From: Candidatus Gallibacteroides avistercoris
GTDB taxonomy: Bacteria > Bacteroidota > Bacteroidia > Bacteroidales > CHK158-818
Direction of reading: 5' to 3'
Length of the DNA: 27,961 nt
NCBI GenBank assembly: GCA_018714665.1
Contig: DVNA01000205.1
Coordinates: 1-27,961, forward strand
The notes beneath the pieces were generated by a model, which was given only the letters and a program-made list of their open reading frames with translations, had not been told where the DNA came from and did not search any database. Of this stretch, positions 23,684 to 27,961 are shown in pieces; the stretch's first letter is position 1; each line of letters begins with the position of its first letter. The position numbers and the translations under genes are program-made.

Positions 23684-26155
23684 GTGATATACCCTGCAAG
23701 TTTTGAACAAAAAACGGGATTTGATAAGATAAAAGAGTTAATTGCTGCCAAGTGTCTGAGCGGTTTGGGGACGGAGCGGGTAGGAGCCCTCTCTTTTACC
23801 GATAAGTACGATACGTTGCAAATATGGTTGCACCAGACGGAGGAGTTTGTCCGTATCCTGCAAGAAGAGGACGAATTTCCGGTGAATTATTTTTTCGATG
23901 TCCGTCCCGCCTTGAAGAAAATCCGGATAGAAGGGACCTATCTCGATGAGGCGGAACTGTTCGATTTGAGGCGTTCGTTGGATACCATCCGGCAGATTGT
24001 TCGCTTTTTTCATCAGGAAGAGCCTGAAAAAACGCCCTATCCCTATTTGCAGGCATTGTCGGGCAATGTCGCCGTTTTCCCCCAACAGATCGCGTTTATT
24101 GATAAGATTCTCGATAAATTCGGAAAAATAAAAGATAGTGCATCGCCCGAGTTGCAACGAATCCGTCGTGAAATCACCACTGTTTTTGCCAGTATATCGA
24201 AAAACCTTAATAATATCTTGCGTTTGGCACAAAGCGAGGGGATTGTAAACAAGGATGTTACCCCTACCATGCGCGACGGGCGACTGGTTATACCGGTAGT
24301 GCCGGCATACAAGCGTAAAATCAAGGGAATTGTACATGACGAGTCGGCCAGCGGTAAGACTGTTTTTATTGAACCGGCCGAAGTAGTCGAGGCCAATAAC
24401 CGGGTAAGGGAGTTGGTAAATGAAGAACGTCGGGAGATTATGCGCATATTGACGCAGTTTGCCGATCAGTTGCGTCCCGATATAGAAGATATTTGTTATT
24501 CGTATGAGTTTTTGGCCGATATAGATTTTATCCGGGCCAAGGCCCTGTTTGCGTTGCAGATAAACGCCATTTTGCCCGTTATCGAAGATACACCCCAGGT
24601 AGATTGGGTACAGGCCGTACATCCGCTTTTGTCGCTCTCGTTGCACAAGCAGGGGAAGAAGGTGGTTCCGTTAGATATTACGTTACAGTCGGATAAACGA
24701 ATTTTGTTGATATCGGGGCCCAATGCCGGTGGAAAATCCGTTTGCCTGAAAACGGTGGGGTTGCTTCAATACATGGTACAGTGCGGACTGTTGATTCCTC
24801 TGCGGGAAAATTCGCGGGTAGGTATTTTCAAGGATATATTTATCGATATAGGCGATGAACAGTCTATTGAGAACGATTTAAGTACATACAGTTCCCATTT
24901 GACCAACATGAAATATTTTGTCCGGAATTGTTCCGGACGCTCCCTGTTGTTGATCGACGAGTTCGGTAGTGGAACCGAACCGCAAATTGGGGGAGCCATA
25001 GCCGAAGCCTTGTTGGACCGTTTCAACCGGCGGGAGGTTTTCGGGGTGATAACTACCCATTATCAGAACCTGAAACATTTTGCCGAAGATACGGCCGGTA
25101 TTGTCAACGGGGCCATGCTGTATGACCGGAATCAGATGCAGCCCCTGTTCCGTTTGTCGATAGGAAATCCGGGTAGCTCTTTTGCCATCGAAATTGCCCG
25201 TAAAATCGGGTTACCGGAAGATGTCATAGCCGAAGCCTCCGAAAAGGTAGGCTCCGATTATATCGATATGGACAAGTATTTGCAAGATATTGTTCGGGAC
25301 AAACGTTATTGGGAAAACAAGCGGCAGAATATCCGGTTAAAAGAGAAAAAGCTCGAAGAGCTGTCGGCTCGCTATGAAAAGGACTTAAAAGAGCTGGACG
25401 AGCAACGGAAAGAGTGGATGAAGCGGGCGAAGTCGGAGGCAGAGGTCGTTCTTCAACAGGCAAACGCACAAATAGAAAATACAATACGGCAAATCAAGGA
25501 GGCACAGGCAGAAAAGGAGAAAACCCGGGCCGTCCGTCAAGAATTTGAAGCCTTTAAACAGTCGGTCGCAGCACAAGAAAATGTTTCGGATGATAAAATT
25601 ACGCGAAAAATAAAGCAGCTTCAAGAGCGGGAGCAACGTAAAAAAGCGAAACAGAAGAAGAAAGAAAAAGAGATTTGGAAACCCGAAGTGATAGAACCCG
25701 GAGACAATGTCCGGATCAAAGGGCAAAATACGGTTGGCGAGGTGGTAGAGATACAGGGTAAAAATTCCATCGTGATTTTTGGTATGCTTAAATCTACGGT
25801 CAAAACCGAGTTGTTGGAAAAGGTCAGCAAGAACCAGGTAAAAAAAATACAGCCTAAAAATACCTTTGTGAGCGAGCAAACGGCCGATGATATTAGGGAA
25901 CGCAAGTTGAATTTCAAGCAGGAGATAGACGTTCGGGGGATGCGTGGCGATGAAGCCTTGCAGGCCGTAACCTATTTTATCGACGACGCCATTCTGGTAG
26001 GGGTATCGCGGGTACGTATTCTGCACGGAACCGGTACGGGAATATTGCGGCAACTGATTCGGCAATATTTAAAGACGGTACCGGGAGTCGCTCATTTCCA
26101 GGACGAACATGTGCAATTTGGCGGGGCCGGCATTACGGTGGTTGAGTTGGCATAA
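23684..26155 (+). CDS. mutS2: Endonuclease MutS2 (recombination inhibitor / ribosome-collision factor)
   Basis: An 823-residue protein, full length, with GTG start. It lacks the mismatch-recognition domain of MutS. A MutS core/clamp region spans about 1-300 (including MRDGRLVIPV and HDESASGKTVFIEP). The ABC ATPase follows with Walker A GPNAGGKS (345-352) and the signature/Walker B run LLLIDEFGSGTEP (421-433). A long charged coiled coil fills about 530-660. A KOW-like segment (EPGDNVRIKGQNTVGEVVEI) precedes the C-terminal Smr nuclease domain (about 738-823, DVRGMRGDEA and HGTGTG). Known MutS2 proteins restrain homologous recombination or split collided ribosomes. The promoter region is duplicated. 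The last 64 bases overlap the convergent methyltransferase gene. Confidence 0.95.
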   Translation: MIYPASFEQKTGFDKIKELIAAKCLSGLGTERVGALSFTDKYDTLQIWLHQTEEFVRILQEEDEFPVNYFFDVRPALKKIRIEGTYLDEAELFDLRRSLDTIRQIVRFFHQEEPEKTPYPYLQALSGNVAVFPQQIAFIDKILDKFGKIKDSASPELQRIRREITTVFASISKNLNNILRLAQSEGIVNKDVTPTMRDGRLVIPVVPAYKRKIKGIVHDESASGKTVFIEPAEVVEANNRVRELVNEERREIMRILTQFADQLRPDIEDICYSYEFLADIDFIRAKALFALQINAILPVIEDTPQVDWVQAVHPLLSLSLHKQGKKVVPLDITLQSDKRILLISGPNAGGKSVCLKTVGLLQYMVQCGLLIPLRENSRVGIFKDIFIDIGDEQSIENDLSTYSSHLTNMKYFVRNCSGRSLLLIDEFGSGTEPQIGGAIAEALLDRFNRREVFGVITTHYQNLKHFAEDTAGIVNGAMLYDRNQMQPLFRLSIGNPGSSFAIEIARKIGLPEDVIAEASEKVGSDYIDMDKYLQDIVRDKRYWENKRQNIRLKEKKLEELSARYEKDLKELDEQRKEWMKRAKSEAEVVLQQANAQIENTIRQIKEAQAEKEKTRAVRQEFEAFKQSVAAQENVSDDKITRKIKQLQEREQRKKAKQKKKEKEIWKPEVIEPGDNVRIKGQNTVGEVVEIQGKNSIVIFGMLKSTVKTELLEKVSKNQVKKIQPKNTFVSEQTADDIRERKLNFKQEIDVRGMRGDEALQAVTYFIDDAILVGVSRVRILHGTGTGILRQLIRQYLKTVPGVAHFQDEHVQFGGAGITVVELA

Positions 26156-26739
26156 GATTTTCCCAGAACGATGTAATAGTATTGGTCCGATTCGTCGGCA
26201 TCGATGATTTCCAGACCCTCTCTTTCAAAAATGGCGCACTGTTTTTCTACTGCAATCAATGAATCGTTGCAGACCCGTTTGTCCTTGTGTTTGTGCAGAT
26301 GATTTAAAAATTTCCGGCTCTGGGCGTGGGCGATTAACAACTCTCCCTCGTCAGTCAGACAGTGGTTGATGAGGTATGAAACAGTACCGGTTTTGTCGGT
26401 TAAATGGGGGAAAACCGAGTACAAGATGATTTGATCGAATTTTCCCCGCTCTGTGGGTTGTTCTATATCCGAAACGTACCAATCCACTTTTCCCCATCCT
26501 GCGTACTTTTTTTGGGCAATCTCTATCATCCCGGCAGCGATGTCTATTGCCTGTATATACGATTGGGGTGAAAATTGCCGGATAAAAGGCAACAGTACCC
26601 CCGTACCCGTACCCACATCCAGAATCCGGGTTGAAACGTTCCAAGAGAGTTTTTCCAATAAAAAGGTTATTTTGTCGGCATCCGGTTTGCTTGTTTCATC
26701 CCATCGCCGGCATATCTGGTTAAAGAAATCGACGCACAT
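26092..26739 (-). CDS. Class I SAM-dependent methyltransferase
   Basis: A 215-residue cytosolic protein. ATG 26739 is chosen because it shares one base with the hypB stop (TAATG); the longer frame from a TTG inside hypB is unlikely. Motif I is ILDVGTGTGVLLPFI, followed by an acidic end of strand two (AIDIAAGMIEIAQ), YVSDIEQP as motif II, and LLIAHAQS as a later strand, a UbiE/COQ5-like Rossmann fold. The N-terminal FFNQICRRWDE resembles small-molecule methyltransferases. The substrate is unknown. The last 21 codons lie inside the 3' end of mutS2 on the opposite strand, giving a tail (MPAPPNCTCSSWK) that is probably not part of the fold. It is the last gene of the visible hyp operon. Confidence 0.85.
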   Translation of the reverse strand: MCVDFFNQICRRWDETSKPDADKITFLLEKLSWNVSTRILDVGTGTGVLLPFIRQFSPQSYIQAIDIAAGMIEIAQKKYAGWGKVDWYVSDIEQPTERGKFDQIILYSVFPHLTDKTGTVSYLINHCLTDEGELLIAHAQSRKFLNHLHKHKDKRVCNDSLIAVEKQCAIFEREGLEIIDADESDQYYYIVLGKSYANSTTVMPAPPNCTCSSWK

Positions 26740-27497
26740 TACGATTGAGTATGTTGTAAAAGATGCGATATCCAATTCTCCATGCCGATGCCTTGTAAGG
26801 CTGACACCTCGAAAAACAGAAGATGCGGATTGATGGACAAAGCATTTTGTTTTATCTCTTCAATATTGCATTGCAGGTAAGGCAACAGGTCTATTTTGTT
26901 GATGATACAGGTATGGGCGCTTTCAAACATATAGGGATATTTGAGAGGTTTGTCGTCGCCCTCGGTTACGCTGATCATTACGGCTCGTTCGTTTTCTCCT
27001 AAATCGAACAATGCCGGACATACCAGATTACCGATATTCTCGATGAAAAGGAGTGAATCTGTCGGCAGATTCATCTGTTTTATCGTATTGTATATTTCAC
27101 CGGCTTCTAAATGACAACCGGTTTCCGTATTGATTTGTACCGTATGAACGCCCAGGTCCATAATGCGTTTGGCATCGTTCGACGTATGCTGGTCTCCTTC
27201 GATAACGCCCATCTCTATTTTCCCTGTAAGGGCTTTTATGGTTGCCTCCAACAACGAAGTCTTTCCGGAGCCGGGAGAGCTGACCAGGTTGATGGCGTAT
27301 ATATTCCGCGCATCCAGATAGCCTCTGATACGTTCGGCCATATGGTTGTTATGGGAAAGAATATCTTTCTCCACTTCGATGACAGACCTGTTTTCAGGGT
27401 GATGGTGATGTTCTATTCCCCAGGAATGCATCTGTTCATGGGTCAGATGCGGTTCCTGTACAAGGTGATGTTCGCTACATCCGCAAGTTCTACACAT
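26739..27497 (-). CDS. hypB: Hydrogenase nickel incorporation GTPase HypB
   Basis: A 252-residue cytosolic G3E-family GTPase that loads nickel into [NiFe] hydrogenase. The N-terminus has the high-affinity nickel motif CRTCGC (C2, C5, C7), then a histidine-containing stretch with HHHH near residue 30. The GTPase has its P-loop SSPGSGKTS (73-81), the metal-site residues C128 and H129 in TGCHLEA and C160 in IGNLVCP, and the guanine-specificity motif NKID. This is a full HypB with both metal sites. It lies 21 bases after hypA and its TAA overlaps the ATG of the methyltransferase, so translation is probably coupled. Confidence 0.95.
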   Translation of the reverse strand: MCRTCGCSEHHLVQEPHLTHEQMHSWGIEHHHHPENRSVIEVEKDILSHNNHMAERIRGYLDARNIYAINLVSSPGSGKTSLLEATIKALTGKIEMGVIEGDQHTSNDAKRIMDLGVHTVQINTETGCHLEAGEIYNTIKQMNLPTDSLLFIENIGNLVCPALFDLGENERAVMISVTEGDDKPLKYPYMFESAHTCIINKIDLLPYLQCNIEEIKQNALSINPHLLFFEVSALQGIGMENWISHLLQHTQS

Positions 27498-27518
27498 AAA
27501 TATATCGATTTTGAATTT

Positions 27519-27857
27519 TTATTCGACAACAATTGATTTTAGACGAAGTTCATGGCCCTTTTTCAGGTATGTATCTTTCGATCCGCAAAACGGGCAACTT
27601 GTGTATTTCCGGATAACGCTGAAATCTTTTTTGCAGATATTGCAATGGGAGATGGCCGCAATGGTATCAATTTTGTGGCTGACATTCATCCGGCTGCTTT
27701 TCAAGATAATTCCCAGGGAGAAGTCGAGCCCTTCGATGTCAACTCCGGCCAGTTCGCCGACCTCTATTTCCAGTTCCGATAGTTGGTTGTTCCCGTTGTT
27801 TTGGGCTTCCTGAACGGCTAAATTGACAATACTTAATGCGATGGATAGTTCGTGCAT
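27519..27857 (-). CDS. hypA: Hydrogenase maturation factor HypA
   Basis: A 112-residue cytosolic nickel chaperone that works with HypB. The N-terminal MHELS carries the nickel ligand His2. The zinc site is formed by CNIC (C72, C75) and CPFC (C88, C91), the usual CxxC-x12-CxxC spacing. Its length is normal for the family. It begins 2 bases after the stop of hypF and ends 21 bases before hypB on the same strand. The structural hydrogenase genes and hypC, hypD and hypE are not in the window. Confidence 0.95.
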   Translation of the reverse strand: MHELSIALSIVNLAVQEAQNNGNNQLSELEIEVGELAGVDIEGLDFSLGIILKSSRMNVSHKIDTIAAISHCNICKKDFSVIRKYTSCPFCGSKDTYLKKGHELRLKSIVVE

Positions 27858-27859
27858 AA

Positions 27860-27961
27860 TTATGGTTGTTTATAAAAAGCGGCTGCTCCTATGCCTAATT
27901 GTCCGACGGCGATACCGGCGTCATTGCAAGGGGTTTGCCTGGTATAATAGCAAGGAATTTT
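27860..27961 (-). CDS. hypF: Carbamoyltransferase HypF, C-terminal end only
   Basis: The last 33 codons and TAA of a gene that enters from beyond the right edge. The visible residues include CNDAGIAVGQLGIGAAAF, which fits the conserved C-terminus of HypF (family form NDGGI.LGQ). HypF makes the thiocarbamate precursor of the cyanide ligands of the [NiFe] centre. The stop is 2 bases before the hypA ATG, so it is the preceding gene of the operon. The Gly usually at the third motif position is Ala here. The assignment rests on this short tail and on hypA-hypB downstream. Confidence 0.8.
   Translation of the reverse strand, partial: KIPCYYTRQTPCNDAGIAVGQLGIGAAAFYKQP

Noticed and set aside
23738..24646. 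302-codon open frame antisense to mutS2
   Set aside because: It lies fully inside the mutS2 coding region, shows no domain or signal, and its composition (many Y, G, N, Q) is what the complement of this codon usage gives.
26740..26775. TTG start giving a 12-residue longer methyltransferase
   Set aside because: It lies within hypB, has no ribosome site, and the ATG at 26739 coupled to the hypB stop is a better start.

Overview
The window is a stretch of a Bacteroidales (phylum Bacteroidota) chromosome. Evidence for this: several intergenic regions carry the Bacteroidota promoter form (-7 box TAnnTTTG, in the best cases a TTTG about 20 bases upstream); classical Shine-Dalgarno sites are scarce; and the gene content is typical (PorT-like outer-membrane barrel, thioredoxin-like paralogue without cysteines, biotin-dependent Na+ pump OadGAB, PaaK-ACT pair, DPP-like S9 peptidase, surface lipoproteins). 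I cannot fix the genus. No rRNA, tRNA, CRISPR array, insertion sequence, phage or integrative-element gene was seen; this looks like core chromosome rather than an island.

Layout. 1-1280 (+): 3' end of a thioredoxin-like protein, a terminator, a small outer-membrane beta-barrel, a terminator. 1546-3546 (-): OPT-family transporter, divergent from a DUF2461 protein at 3671-4333 (+). 4515-7951 (+): oadG-oadA-oadB, closed by a strong hairpin. 8099-15799 (-): a tight four-gene run transcribed uvrB, fhs, ygiQ-like radical SAM protein, S9 peptidase (gaps of 11, 7 and 6 bases). 16034-17776 (+): phenylacetate-CoA-ligase-like enzyme plus a double-ACT protein, followed at 17861-18670 by a secreted alpha/beta hydrolase. 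18681-19777 (-): Bax-inhibitor-1 family membrane protein followed by an unrecognised 122-residue protein. 19940-21938 (+): secreted metallophosphoesterase and GH43 lipoprotein, ending in a perfect 42-base palindrome shared with a convergent gene. 22038-23282 (-): an unrecognised polytopic lipoprotein-like protein with a cysteine-rich tail. 23684-26155 (+): mutS2 behind a duplicated promoter. 26092-27961 (-): hypF (3' end), hypA, hypB and a methyltransferase, whose 3' end overlaps mutS2 on the opposite strand.

How the genes work together. OadGAB couples oxaloacetate decarboxylation to Na+ export. Fhs feeds formate into the folate pool. PaaK-ACT suggests activation of an aryl acid made in amino-acid fermentation. 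HypF/A/B mature a [NiFe] hydrogenase encoded elsewhere. The S9 peptidase, OPT transporter, esterase and GH43 enzyme handle exogenous peptides, esters and glycans. Together this fits an anaerobic fermenter of peptides and carbohydrates.

I did not find a convincing undescribed multi-gene system. The most interesting signals are the tandemly duplicated promoter/palindrome module in front of mutS2 (50-base core, 48/50 identical, 88-base period), the cysteine-tailed membrane protein at 22038-23282, and the hyp-linked methyltransferase that starts on the hypB stop codon and ends inside mutS2.
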